DNA from: Lepiota brunneoincarnata
Taxonomy: Eukaryota > Basidiomycota > Agaricomycetes > Agaricales > Agaricaceae
Direction: 5' to 3'
Assembly: GCA_023014365.1 (NCBI GenBank)
Contig: JAEBUN010000003.1
Location: forward strand, 1,488,001 to 1,552,000
Length of the DNA stretch: 64,000 nucleotides
Shown: piece by piece, positions 1-10,630 of the stretch
Layout: every line of letters starts with the position of its first letter
Numbering within the stretch: the first letter of the stretch is position 1
Made by a program: the position numbers and the translations under genes
The notes under the pieces: generated by a model
The model's database searches: none
The model's input: only the letters and a program-made list of their open reading frames with translations
What the model was told of the DNA's origin: nothing

Positions 1-640
1 TGCAGTACCTTTTCTGTAAGTCGGTCGGTTTCTTCCTGGGTTTTACCATAGATTAGGATATCATCCATATAGATGATGATTCCTCCTTTCTCCATTATTT
101 CAGAGAATAGCATGTCCATCATATGTTGGAACATTGCGGGACTATTGCAAAGTCCAAAAAACATGACAGTCAGTTCAAAAAGACCCATAGGAGTCTTGAA
201 TGCTGCTTTCCATTGATCACCATCTTTGATTCTGACGCTATTGTATCCTAGGCGGACATTGAGCTTGGTGAAGTACTCAGCTCCTTTGAGTTTGTCCATG
301 ATAGAGGAAATCATGGGGATTGGGTAGGCATTTTTGATAGGTGTAATCATTTAGATAACGATAGTCTTGGCAGGGTTGGAGGTCTCCTCCTTTCTTGGCA
401 ACAAAGAAGAAGAGGTGATGCCATAGGGGATTTTGAGGGGCGTATGTATCCTTTTTGGAGGTTTTTGTCTATAAATTCTTTTAATGCTTTTTCTTTCGGT
501 GGGTGCCACTTGATAAGGTTTCACCAATTTTGCTTCAAATGTCAGGCTTTAGTTTGAATTTCGTGGTCAAACATTCTTGATGGTGGGAATTGTTCGGATG
601 CTTTCTTGTTGAATATTTTAGCCCATCAGGCAAATCTCTG
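1..640 (-). pseudogene. Gypsy copy 1 reverse transcriptase fragment
   Basis: The minus strand encodes the reverse transcriptase catalytic box YMDD at 60-71, followed by ILIYGKT. Upstream in the same domain, around 340-460, lies the RT motif [20 protein letters not shown], typical of Ty3/gypsy pol. The frame shifts between these motifs, so no intact domain remains. The polymerase would copy the element RNA in virus-like particles. The fragment runs off the left edge of the window. Confidence 0.8.
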
Positions 641-1018
641 AGGGATCTTGGGTGGTTCCTTGTTTGATTCCGGTTGTTTTTCTTTTTGGTTTGCTGATTT
701 TGTCAGGTTATGTTGTTCATTGTGGAGCGTCATGGTGTGTGTCACTTTGGCATTTACTTCTAATGGGGTTAGAAGCATCAGGTTCATTTCTCTTTCTAAA
801 GAGAAGATATCAAGGTCAACATTTGACAGATTGACATATTCTTCAGGGTTTTCCTCAGATTGAGAGGTTTTTCCAGCCATTATGTCCATGGCGATGGAAT
901 TGAGTTTGACAGGTCGTCGTAAGGTTCTTAGGAGTTTGGAAAAGTCTTGGTGATCAATTTGGGGTTTCCAAGAGAATGTCTTGGTCTTCCAGTTGATGTC
1001 AGGATTGTATTGTTCCAA

Positions 1019-1306
1019 CTAGGGAAATCTGATGATGAGATCCTTCTCACCAGTGTTTGTGATGTATGCTTCTAGCATGCAATCTCTTCCATCAATGATG
1101 GTCCTGATTTTGATGTATTCATGGATCTTGCCATGTTGATTGTCAGTTCTGTCAATGTTACTGAGAGGAATTGGTTGGTCCAGCTGTTTGGTTTGATAAC
1201 CATGTTGTTCAATGACTTTGTGGGATATGAAATTCCCTTGGGCTCCTGAGTTGATCAGGGCAGTGATGGCCACATGGTTTTGATGTCTGTTCACTTCAAA
1301 TCTCAA
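1019..1306 (-). pseudogene. Gypsy copy 1 retropepsin-like protease
   Basis: A 95-codon minus-strand open frame has the retropepsin core ALINSGAQGNFISHKVIEQHG. The usual catalytic DSGA is NSGA here, so the active-site aspartate is replaced by asparagine and the enzyme should be inactive. It sits between gag and reverse transcriptase as in other Ty3/gypsy elements. In the intact family the protease processes the Gag-Pol polyprotein. Confidence 0.75.
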
Positions 1307-2103
1307 TGGGTAAGAAAAGGGATCATTTATTCAGGGATAGTCATAATTGTAGAGAGTTTATCGAGAAAATGTCCTTCTGGGAGTGAGAGTACGAAATGTC
1401 CTTCTGATGTCTGGAACATGCAGGGGCACATCAATCAACAGCATTCCTTTTTAAAAATCTTGGAATGGATACATCTCTGGATCCTCGGCTAGTGTGGAGT
1501 GGAGTTTGTGTTGGAGTTCAGGATCAAGGTCATTGACCATTTGGTGCATCTGAGATGCAACTTCTGTGAATGGCAAGAGAGTACTTGCATTGTGGTGGTT
1601 GTTGGGCATTCCAGTTTGGAAATCCAGGGATGAGTGTTTTGTCCAGGAAAAGGATGGTTGGGGTTTCTTGCAGGGCGAGGGGGGTTGGTGCAGCATTCCT
1701 GGGAAGTGTCTGGCTGGCAGTGGTTGTGGCCATTTACTGACCTAATGGTCTTTAGCTCCACATCAGAAGCATTCCTGGTTCTGATATGATTTCATTTGTT
1801 GTCCAGTGAACAACAGCATCTAACTCCTAATGGTTCTTGAGCAGAGTCTTCTTTGGCATATTCCAGTTGTGGGATTTCAGGGTAAGGGTCTTTGAATCCT
1901 TCTTCTATTGCAGGCATGGTCTATTTCCATGGCATGTGGGTCTTGTGGGGTGAAACGTGGAGCATTACTCCTTTGGTAAAACTGTGCATAGGGCATGTTG
2001 TTGTTTGGATGGTTTGGTCTGCAGTGGGGTTGGTATTGGTTCCTTTGAGGGAATGTATTTCTGGGTGTGCCATACAGGGTGTTGATTCTGCAGGAAGTTG
2101 TCA

Positions 2104-2649
2104 TCAAGTTTGTTGGCTTGGGTATACCAAGTGGTGATGGTTGTCAGGAGGGTTTTCCAATTTGTCAATCTTCATTGCAATGCAGCGATTGATTGCTTTA
2201 TGATAGAGATTGATCAGGGTGCAATCTTTGTTGAGTCCAGGATTGATGGACAAGTTCTTTGAACTGAGAGCATTGAACTCAGTCATTGGTTTGCCTGCTT
2301 GGTGCAGGGTTTGAAGTCTGGTATGCACATATGCATGTTCATCTGCCAGGGTGAAGTCAGCCCTAAGTCTGGCAGTGAAGTCATCCCATGACTCCATAGC
2401 TATGGGTTGTCCTGCTTGGGTTTGGGCATTCCTCTCATGGAGGTATTGTCTGGCCCAGGCTTGGGCATCTCCTGATTGCATCATCAAGAGGACGAATAGG
2501 GTTCTGGTGAGGTTGGTGTTGTAAGTGGTCACATTAGTAAGCATGTAAACTTCACATTGGAAGATCCAATCTTCAAAGAGTCTTCTAGTTCCATCGAAGG
2601 TGATGGGTTTGAGGAGTCCTAACTCCTTTGGGGTTTGTGCAGTGGCCAT
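2104..2649 (-). pseudogene. Gypsy copy 1 gag-like capsid remnant
   Basis: A 181-codon frame on the minus strand resembles the retrotransposon Gag domain: PITFDGTRRLFEDWIFQCEV near the start, then MQSGDAQAWARQY and a helical segment with DDFTARLRADF. The downstream zinc knuckle survives only as CF-stop-CGAKDH near 1750-1770, with a stop codon inside it. In intact elements Gag forms the virus-like particle. The position just after the 5' LTR and leader fits. Confidence 0.75.
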
Positions 2650-2664
2650 TATTTGTAATTGTTC

Positions 2665-2720
2665 AGGGTGGCAGCAGCAGTGGTTGCAGTGGTTGCAGTG
2701 GTTGTACAGGTGGTGCTGGT
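2665..2720. repeat. Short TGGTTGCAG tandem repeat
   Basis: Consecutive copies of tggttgcag (with partial units cagcagcag and tggttgta) lie just before the gag start of gypsy copy 1. It is a simple low-complexity tract of the element leader. Confidence 0.6.
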
Positions 2721-3618
2721 AGGGCTAAGGGTTGTACTGGTGCAGGTAATGCAGGGTGGTTGAGGGTCTGGTTCCAATTGGTTATCGTTCGGTGATGTAG
2801 ATGTCTGAGTTGTTGTCTACTGGGGGAGTTTTTCCTTGATTTACTGCATATTCATGATGCATAAGTAAGTTTTCTTCTGATTGGGAAAGTTCTCTTGGTT
2901 GTTTGAGGGTGTATTCAAGTTTTTGAAGTTCAAAGTTGTTTAATGGGTCTACTTTAGCACAATATTCTTTGGCTCTTTTGCGATTTCTTTCTTCTTGTTT
3001 GTAGTATTAATTCTCTTTGTCGTTCTGCTAGTTCTTCAGCAAAACTTGTTTGAGTGCATGTGGATGTTGATGCACTTGGGGTAGGTGAGTCGAATGGAGA
3101 TAGGGGATAGAATGGAGATGGTGTCTGGGTGGGTATAGGGTTTCTTCTGGGATCTGGATTTTGGATTCCTGATCCTGAGATTCTACTTCTCAATTTAGGA
3201 GGAGGTGATGGAGTTTCTCAGGCTGAGAACTTCTTTGGAGGCATGGTGGCAGTTGTCTAGCGATCAATTATCGCTAGAAAAATGAAAAATTGGGTTGCAA
3301 TGATGGAGATTCCTGAATACAGGTTCCATGATCTGACGACACAGCAGTGGCTAGGGGCATGTGATGCATTCGAGTTCTAGGGTGATTATTCAGTAGGTGA
3401 TGAGGGTGGTGGTGGAGGTGAAGATGAAAATGAGTAGGTAAGCCAGATCTTCTGGTGGGGAGAGGTTGAGGGATGTAGCGAATGGCTACACAGAGGGGTG
3501 GTTTTCTTTCGCACATCATTTTGAATGACCAGGGTACTTCAATGTGTTCAGTACATCAGGCAGAGCAGAGCAGAGTAGAGAGTGAGCAAGAGATAAGCAG
3601 CAGAGTATCTTAGTGTTT

Positions 3619-4003
3619 TGTTACCCAGGTTAGGGGTTTGCTCTTGAGTAGCATGGAGTTCATCACAGGATGTTTATACAGACTTGGTCCTGTTCTACTA
3701 AGCATGACTTGGAGATGATGGAGCACTATAGTCCAGCCAGTTTAGAGGCAAAGAGTTATAGGAGGCAAGAACTGTATAACACTAAGATAAGGATACAAGG
3801 TATTGTACTGTATCCTTATATATCTCTAAGTGTGGCTGTACTCCTACTATAATAGTCCAGACCAGAGTAGCTATGAGTCAGAGATAAGAAACATGAGGCA
3901 TATACTAAGAATAGTCCTTCTGATGTACACTACTGATGGTTTCATAGTGACATGGGAATATAAGCTAAAAATAACTGTCCTTCTGATAAGATTTCTGATA
4001 ACA
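3619..4003 (-). repeat. 5' LTR of gypsy copy 1
   Basis: On the minus strand the segment starts TGTTATCAG and ends CTGGGTAACA, the short TGTTA...TAACA inverted ends expected of an LTR. It contains an AT-rich promoter-like stretch (tatatatctc on the plus strand near 3815). The gag leader follows directly at lower coordinates. It abuts the reverse transcriptase fragment of the second gypsy copy at 4004, so it marks where copy 1 inserted into copy 2. Boundaries are read by eye from the terminal dinucleotides. Confidence 0.6.
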
Positions 4004-4181
4004 GGTAATCTTGGCAGGGGCAGAGCAATCTGTCTTTCTTATCAACAAAGAAGAACAGGGATGCCATCAGAGATTTTGATGGATGGATATAACCTTTACA
4101 AAGGTTTTTGGATATAAACTCCTTGAGGGAGTTGTCTTGGTTCAGTGAAAGTTTGTAAGCTTTCATAGCAATGGGTTTCAA
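4004..4181 (-). pseudogene. Gypsy copy 2 reverse transcriptase N-terminal fragment
   Basis: The minus-strand frame contains FISKNLCKGYIHPSKSLMAS followed by LFFFVDKKDRLLCPCQDY, the conserved N-terminal part of Ty3/gypsy reverse transcriptase. Similarity ends abruptly after CQDY, exactly where the LTR of copy 1 begins. The catalytic YMDD part is missing from this copy. Confidence 0.8.
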
Positions 4182-4519
4182 TTTGGGCTTTAACTTAATA
4201 GCATGATTGTAGGATCATTGGGGAGGGAATCATTCAGCTGCTTTCTTGCTGAAACGACTCAATCAGTGCTGGAAGCAGTGTAGTACTTTCACAGCAGAGT
4301 TGTTGACCTTTTTGTTGCCATGTTTGATGGTGAGTTTGGTTGCTTGACTAGTACAGTTGATCTCTAGCTCAACATGAGCAAGTTCAAGGGGAGTGGCAAT
4401 GATTTGTTGCATTTTGGACTCTAGAGAGAACTCTTTGTAATCCTCATCCAGGAGTGGTTTATGCAGGGTGTAGGAAAATCTTCCTTCAGGGTTAAATGCA
4501 GTGGAACAATCTAGGGCTC

Positions 4520-5170
4520 AGGTGGCAATATTGATTGCTTGGTTGTTGTATGTTAAGTACTCAAGGTGGTGGTGTTATGAATAGTCCGGATCGAGAGGAA
4601 CAGGAACAACTATTCGACTTTACAAGATGGGTACAGGAGACTACAGACCAGTTACAAGCACAGGAGTATGAAGACGAAGAAGGGGAATATTATAACACCA
4701 TGCAGGACCTGGCAAGAGAAGTGGGAATGGAGATAACTCTGGAGGATATTCTGGAATACCCTGAGGATGAAGAGGACAGCCATAGATCAACTGATCCAAC
4801 CTCTGATGTAGATGGAAGTACCGAGAGAGTGGAGAGCTGAGAATGGAGGAGACTCCATGGAGATAGAATTGGGAGAAGGAAGTTATGAGTCAGAGGAAAG
4901 CGATGGAACATCACACAGCAGTAAGATCGAGGACACTGACTCATTGTAATATAAATCACAGTAGGATGCCATCAGCTAGGATGCGCATCATGGCCAAGAC
5001 TGCAGATGACCAGTAGAACAGCCCAACTACCTATAACAAGTATATAGTGTCTCATAGGTATATAAGGCCTGTACAAGTAGAGATTAAAGCCCTAAGCTTT
5101 AATCTTGTTAACAGCAGTTGTTAACCCTCTCTGCCTTAACTTGGCAGTGTTCCCTCGTTATCTCATTGAG
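4520..5170 (+). other. Foreign segment inside gypsy copy 2, possibly an LTR-element remnant
   Basis: This stretch interrupts the pol region of gypsy copy 2. It has a plus-strand open frame (4535-4840) of 101 codons that is rich in Glu and Asp and that I do not recognise. It is followed by a segment running from TGTAATAT near 4947 to TTGTTAACA near 5113, with TATAAGG at about 5061. That resembles a short LTR, and the acidic frame could be the tail of a polyprotein. Both readings are guesses. Confidence 0.35.
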
Positions 5171-5565
5171 CACGATCCACTAAGCTCTATAAGGCCAACC
5201 ATCTCAAACACCTTGCAGAGTGATTGAAGGCCATCTCCAGTTATCCTCAGATACAGAAGGAGCACAGATAATAACAGGTGGTTGTACTTCTTCTCTTTTC
5301 TCCATTGAAACATATGATGTTTCCAATCAATTTTCAGATTGACTTCATTAAGCCACAGGAAACCAAGTACCATTGGTTTTGAACCAGTAGCTGCGATGTA
5401 GGTGGTGATGGGAGTAAGTCATCCATTGATAACTGTGTGGAAGGTGGAATAATGAGTGATCATTCTATTTTGGTTGTTGCTTCCATAGTTGGTGTTCAGT
5501 TACAAAATCTTTGGATATAAAATTTCCTTGGGCTCCAGAATCAAGAAGTGTGATAATCAGGATGT
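5158..5565 (-). pseudogene. Gypsy copy 2 protease
   Basis: The minus strand near 5510-5565 reads LLDSGAQGNFISKDFV with the intact retropepsin DSGA motif. Further along, 5373-5290, is MVLGFLWLNEVNLKIDWK, the C-terminal LG-WL-N--IDW block of gypsy proteases. The two parts are in different frames. It lies between the zinc knuckle and reverse transcriptase as expected. Confidence 0.7.
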
Positions 5566-5811
5566 CTTTTCTTTCTCTTAAACTCTGCACTTTGAGGGGT
5601 AGAAAGATGGATTTATTGCTTGAGGTAGATGCAAGAGTTACAATGTTACAAGAGAGAGGAAAACTGGGAGGGGCTGGCCTTCAGCAGAACCTCCAAATCA
5701 AAAATTTGCAAACAGTTGCATAGTGGGGTCTTTGAACCAAGTCTTGTAGACTTCAATGGCATTGGTTTCAGGGATAGCTTTGATTATTGATCAGATTTTA
5801 AGGGATGCATT

Positions 5812-6093
5812 TCATATGTTGGTTGCCTTATCAGTTTTGGGAGTTGGTTTGGAATGGTTGGGGCATATGCAAGAGATGTGGCCTAGTAGGAAACAATGGA
5901 AGCACAGGCCTTTCTTGTAGGCATGCTTTTCTTCAGGGGTAAAGATTGTGTTAATATCAATGTTGTCATGACATGTGTTATGATCCAGTTGGTCTTCTTC
6001 ATCACTTTCATAATCAGGCTGTGGATCACCAGGGATATTCAAGTTTGGGTAATAATCAGGTCCTTCATTAAGGTACATATTGTCAATCTCCAT
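5812..6093 (-). pseudogene. Gypsy copy 2 Gag C-terminus with CCHC zinc knuckle
   Basis: A 93-codon frame carries CFHCFLLGHISCICP, a CX2CX4HX4C zinc knuckle of retroviral type, preceded by an acidic stretch. In intact elements this module binds the packaged RNA. It is separated from the rest of gag (6253-6654) by frame breaks. Confidence 0.75.
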
Positions 6094-6252
6094 AACATTC
6101 AGATCACATGATGGACAGAATTGGTAATGGTGGTTTGGTCTAGAGTAGGACTGTTGTTGTGGTTGGTTTCAATGGTACAGTTGTTGGGGGTGATGATTGG
6201 GACAATAAATAGTGGTAGGGGGTGGGTCATGGTCAGAACCCAGGACATGGTG

Positions 6253-6654
6253 CTAAGATAGTGAAGTAGTGCACCAATTATAGTTGATCTGGATTGTGCA
6301 GTGGTACCATTCATTTATGGTATTGGGTGGGTTTGGATTGGTGAGGATTTTGTAGGCAAGGTTCTGGTTGATAACATTTTGGAACTTCTCAATGAGGGCA
6401 CAGTCCTCAGTTAACTTGGAGCAGTGGATGAGAGTTTTGAACTCTGCAATGATGTCTTCAACATTTTGGGACACTTGACAAAGGGTGTTGAGGTCATGGA
6501 AGGCTTGACTGGGGATATTGATGGGAGAGAATGCTTTGGTGATCTCTTTGATGAGTTCATCATACAAGCTGGGTGTAAACTCTCCCCAGGAGAGTTTTGA
6601 CTGAAAATACTGATTCTTCCAGTTGGAAGCTTCACCAGTTTTAAGCAGGGACAA
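6253..6654 (-). pseudogene. Gypsy copy 2 Gag capsid domain
   Basis: A 133-codon frame contains ASNWKNQYFQSKLSWGEF and later VSQNVEDIIAEFKTLI, the helical pattern of the retrotransposon Gag family. It is followed downstream by the CCHC knuckle in another frame, so the original gene is broken. Confidence 0.7.
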
Positions 6655-7505
6655 GAAAAATATGATCTTCTTATTATCAGTGTTGTAAATGTTGGTATTA
6701 CCATAGAGGTAAAATGTAACAGAGTTTATGAATTCTTGGAAGTTCTTTCAGTTACCATCAAATAGTGTTGGTTTTTCAAATGATAATTCTTTCAAGCCAT
6801 TGTGGTATGGTTGGTGGTTAGGCAGTTGGTGTGGTGGTGGTCCTGGTGGTCCTCCAGGAGGGACCTGGCAGTGGGTGATCAGCAGGTGGATCATCCATAG
6901 TCTCAGATGGGGGCAAGAGTGGTTCAAGTGGTGGAAAGGGTTGTAGGTTGGGAGGGAGTTGGTAAGTTCTGGGTTCTATCTAGTGGATAGGAAAGTGTAA
7001 GGGACCTCTGGTATTGGTAGTTGCTTCAAGCAAGCCAAAGGGGAGTTGGGGTGGTTTGATAGGGGACAGTTTGGTGATCTGGGTAGCTATGTGAAGGGTG
7101 GGATCATTTGGTTCAGGTGGGGTTGCATATACAGGTTGGTCAGACTCAGGAGAAGATGAAGGAATACAAAAAGAAGCAGAAGGACAAAGAGTTGATGGAG
7201 TGGCACATAGGATAGCAGATAGTTGAGAAAGTCCTGGAAATCCAGAACCAGAATGAGAGATGTGTGGGTTGGGATGATTTGTCTATTCTTTGAAGTAACT
7301 ACCCATGATGGGCAAAGACTCTTTTTACAGTAAAGAGGATCCAACAAGAATTTAAGATCCACTACAATGTTCGAAGAGATGAACAAGGAATCCAAGAACC
7401 TATCAAGATGCTGGTGAGTGAAGGTTCAATAAGGAACAACAGCCAGAGTTCCTTCTGCAGGTGTGACCATGTCAGATGCTTGAATAGACAAGTGATGATC
7501 CCCAC

Positions 7506-7572
7506 AGTTTTTGGTACTGTAGACTACACAGCTTATGGTGCTGTAGACTACACAGCTTATGGTGCTGTAGAC
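7506..7572. repeat. 24-bp tandem repeat, about 2.7 copies
   Basis: The unit ggtgctgtagactacacagc plus ttat occurs head to tail, the first copy with one change (ggtactg). It lies in the leader of gypsy copy 2 between its LTR and gag. Confidence 0.75.
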
Positions 7573-7626
7573 CAAAGAAGATGAGAGTGAGAAGAGAGAA
7601 GAGAGGGAATAAGTAGCTTTGTCTTT

Positions 7627-7968
7627 TGTTATGCAGGTTAGGCATCTGCAAGGCTCAATGTGATCAAGCATGAGTAAGACCATTGAAGTAGTGCAAGCAA
7701 GTCTAAGGCAATGCCAAAGAGCAGGAACAAATATGATGTACATATAATAAGACAAAGCTAAAGAACACAGTTACTAGCTAGGTCTATATATACTACTGAG
7801 GATACTGGTATGTGATAAAAGCAAGAATCACAAGCTAAAGAGAAGCTGACTATAGAGTGGGTGGTGACATATGATTACTAAATAAAGATGGGACAGTGGC
7901 ATGTGATAAACAAAAATAGATGGGCAAGAAGAGATGGGCATGTAAATGCAGAAGGAAATGGTATAACA
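7627..7968 (-). repeat. 5' LTR-like segment of gypsy copy 2
   Basis: On the minus strand it begins TGTTATACC and ends CTGCATAACA, giving the TGTTA...TAACA ends seen also in copy 1. The block around the inner end (CCTAACCTG--TAACAAAA) is shared by both copies. An AT-rich TATA-like tract (tatatatact) lies near 7785. No target duplication can be checked because the other end of the element is gone. Confidence 0.5.
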
Positions 7969-8504
7969 GTAATACTCTGGAGCAGTTAACTAAGAATACT
8001 CAGATCTGCAGTTTTAGCTACCCTTTGTGCATACCCCTATTATGGTTTATTCTTCCTCATTCATAAGGTGATGGTAGATTTGGAACCCAGTATTAGAAAG
8101 GTTTAGACATTATTAGACATGAGATTATTCACTTTGCTGCTGCAAAACTCCTCAATGTAGGCCTATTATCCCAGAGTATGGGTCCCTGGTCCTGTAGCTC
8201 ACTTTCCCCCCATAATTGAGTGTGATATGTGCTGGAGATATTGGCAAAGAAATGGACATGAAGCCTGAGTTACTCTTCTCTCCTTCTCCTTAGTGGGAAT
8301 TGACATTCTGCACATGATGGGATGATCCGAGCAATGGAGAATGTCTTTGCTGATCAAAGACATACGATGGGCTAAAGAGCCTATTTCTTTTATGACTCAA
8401 TAATCCCCTCCATAACAAAGAGATGCAGACACAGTACAATAGATCCATTATGACTCTGTGGCCACAGCCACAGAGCTTAGACCAACTGTAGTAACATCAC
8501 CCTT
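7969..8504. other. Spacer without recognised gene
   Basis: AT-rich, CpG-poor sequence between the gypsy LTR and the furin-repeat pseudogene. I see no coding homology, RNA gene or clear repeat in it. Confidence 0.5.
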
Positions 8505-9486
8505 CTATTTAAATCCCCCTCTGGGGACCTTGTTAATTAATTCATTCTGTTCTTTCCCCACTCCCCTCGCTCTACCAATTCCATTACTCCTTGCCCATCT
8601 GTGGCAGCAGAGGACAAGTATGAGCAAAACAAACACACCACCAAATGTCATCAGAAGGAACTGCCACCAGGCCAGATGCCAAACTCCCTTCATGTTAGTA
8701 GGGTTGGCTAAGACTAGTAGTGGTGGGGATAAGGTGACATGGTGATGGTCATTGTTTCTGGACCTTCCCTGGCTTGGGGCATGGTAATGGGTTCAGAAAG
8801 GCAGACTCCTAGGAGCTTGATGGCAGAGGTATTGGATGTGCAGATGCTAGCCACAGGGACACATGAACCTGATTGGAGGACATGGTCACTGGCATTGGAA
8901 CAGGAAAGACAGCTCAAAGGACCAGGGCCAGAATGACTTCCACAGAAGCTATGTATCACACAACTGACAGCTCCCTATGCTGCCATCCCAGTACTTGTTC
9001 TTGGCACACATTGGCACACATTGACAACCATTAAGAACAGGATGGGTAGTGGGACAAGAAGTATATTCATTGAATCTTGAGCCTGAGCATGTAGCATAGT
9101 CAGGGTGGTGAGAAAGGTAGGATGAGGAGGATGACAAGGCAAATGTATTCTCTGGGCATGATGATGCATTGATTGCATGTCCCATTTGAAGTGAGTTGAC
9201 CTGGCCCAGAGCAACTTAAGCAAAACATTCCTGAACCTGAACAGGTGGAGCAACTTGAATTACATGCTAGGGAAAATTCATTGATAGAGATGAAGATCTG
9301 AAATTCTAGAGAAATAATGTTGACAAGTTCTGTTATTTTGGAATGAAGCAAAAGTAGCAGACAGACAGGTGTTGACACATTTACCATTAGACAGAAATGT
9401 TCTGGGGATGCAGCTTGTACACTGAAGGTCATAGGGATGTACACACTATGTTGTTGTATCCTGGCAGGCATCAATCTAATACACAT
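8505..9486 (-). pseudogene. Furin-like cysteine-rich, single-pass membrane protein (broken)
   Basis: Three minus-strand frames together form one protein. 9486-9100 carries CNSSCSTCSGSGMFCLSC; 9185-8949 carries NGCQCVPMCAKNKYWDGSIG; 8959-8714 carries SGPGPLSCLSCSN and GVCLSEP; 8693-8505 carries a membrane segment after AWWQFLLMTFGGVFVLLILV and a basic tail. This is the order of the growth-factor-receptor (furin-repeat) proteins of Agaricomycetes: repeated CxxC-x-SGP units, one membrane helix, short cytoplasmic tail. Frame changes near 8950 and 8700, and a stop after CDT at 8949, show that it is a pseudogene. It lies in CpG-poor DNA next to retrotransposons. Confidence 0.65.
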
Positions 9487-10055
9487 AGTATCATTGGATT
9501 CATAGGGTTCTAAGCAGCTGTCCTCAATTCAGAGTGAGTGCAAATGGTAGATGAATGGCATAATTATGATTCCTGTATGTCTATCCATCCCAAATGCCTG
9601 ATCTGGTGATAATCCATACTACTCCTTGGCTCACTCCTAGTCCTAAATAATATGAGTTTTAGTCAGGGCTATACTTAGCTTGGAATGTTCATATCAGGTT
9701 TTCCACCATTATTATTACTGCTATTGTTGTTATTTTTTATAGTGATATGGAAAGATGGGAGGATATGTCCTCCCTTCATTTGTCCAGCCATTGTCATCAC
9801 CATGCATTGACCCATAGCACTATTTTTCCTTCAGTTGCTCCTATCATGCCACTATTAGCTAGTCAGCACAACAAGTAGGCATGAAACAGTAGATATTACC
9901 CAGAATGACATTGAGTACCCATGGAGGAGGGCTATTACAATTGATTTGAAGTGACTCTGAACAAAAGACTGCAAATGTGCAGGGTAGTGATACTTGTGCT
10001 TTGGAAAGTAATTGATCATCTGCACGTGATCACAGTCGCAACTGATAAGGTGGGG
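9487..10055. other. Spacer without recognised gene
   Basis: CpG-poor sequence that may include decayed 5' parts of the furin-repeat gene. Near 10020 the base composition changes sharply to CpG-rich DNA. Nothing else is recognised. Confidence 0.4.
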
Positions 10056-10496
10056 GTTCAGGCGCAAACGGTGTCATCACGTGATCCAAGCGTGACAATT
10101 TGAAAGAAAACACTAAATTCACAATCCCCACATTCTAAGGTGTAGGTAAACCTAATCGGGCTTCGAGGGATGATAGAACTTGTCTTTTCAAATATTCCCT
10201 CGGAGCTCGATTAAGGACAAAACATTTTACTAGGGAGTAGATTCCAAATTAGTCATTTCAATGGTATTCTCTACCAATCTGCAGCTGCTTGGGCTGCCTG
10301 GAAATTTCGTGGACATTGTGTTATCCCAGGAGAGTCCATCTTGAGAGACTTATTTCTTGATAAATTCTGATCCTCTAATCTGGAGTGAATATACTACGAC
10401 GCGTCAATACAGTGTCGCAACGCGGTGGCTTAATGAGATTGCTTGGCGGTGTCACAAATCGTCACAGAACATGTGATGACCCCGTTTGCGCTTGAA
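10056..10496. mobile_element. MITE-like element with 26-bp terminal inverted repeats
   Basis: The left end reads GTTCAGGCGCAAACGGTGTC (10056 on) and the reverse complement of the right end (10496 back) reads GTTCAAGCGCAAACGGGGTC; the match continues through ATCAC, about 26 bp with three differences. The interior is about 390 bp, non-coding, and holds a further hairpin. No clear target-site duplication is visible, so the superfamily is open. It lies 135 bp upstream of the ARPC2 start codon and could contribute to its promoter. Confidence 0.55.
10151..10216. other. Imperfect hairpin, 20-bp stem
   Basis: Left arm CCTAATCGGGCTTCGAGGGA (10151-10170) pairs with the right arm at 10196-10216, whose reverse complement is CCTTAATCGAGCTCCGAGGG plus A. 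The stem has three differences and the loop is 25 nt. It sits inside the MITE-like element. Confidence 0.6.
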
Positions 10497-10630
10497 CTCT
10501 ACCTATTTACCGAGACACACTGTTGTGGTTTACTTGACTCTTGCTTCGGCATTGTAGGAGTTGTTGCACAAATTTATCAGTACGACCCGATGAAATTTCT
10601 CATTCACAATACTGATTTAGCCTTCTAGGA

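Larger units (their letters stand above)
1..4003 (-). mobile_element. Ty3/gypsy LTR retrotransposon copy 1 (degenerate, cut by window edge)
   Basis: Read on the minus strand, the order is 5' LTR (3619-4003), gag (about 2650-2100), a broken zinc knuckle near 1750-1770, aspartic protease (1306-1019) and reverse transcriptase (about 640 to the window edge). Order gag-protease-RT is that of Ty3/gypsy elements. RNase H, integrase and the 3' LTR would lie beyond position 1. Frames are broken repeatedly, so this is a relic. The sequence is nearly free of CpG, in contrast to the genes further right. Confidence 0.85.
4004..7968 (-). mobile_element. Ty3/gypsy retrotransposon copy 2 (interrupted, truncated)
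   Basis: Minus-strand order is LTR-like segment (7627-7968), leader, gag (6654-6253), CCHC zinc knuckle (6093-5812), protease (about 5560-5158) and the start of reverse transcriptase (4181-4004), which then stops at the LTR of copy 1. A foreign segment of about 650 bp (around 4520-5170) also interrupts the protease-RT linker. Gag sequence differs clearly from copy 1, so the two belong to different subfamilies. Confidence 0.8.
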
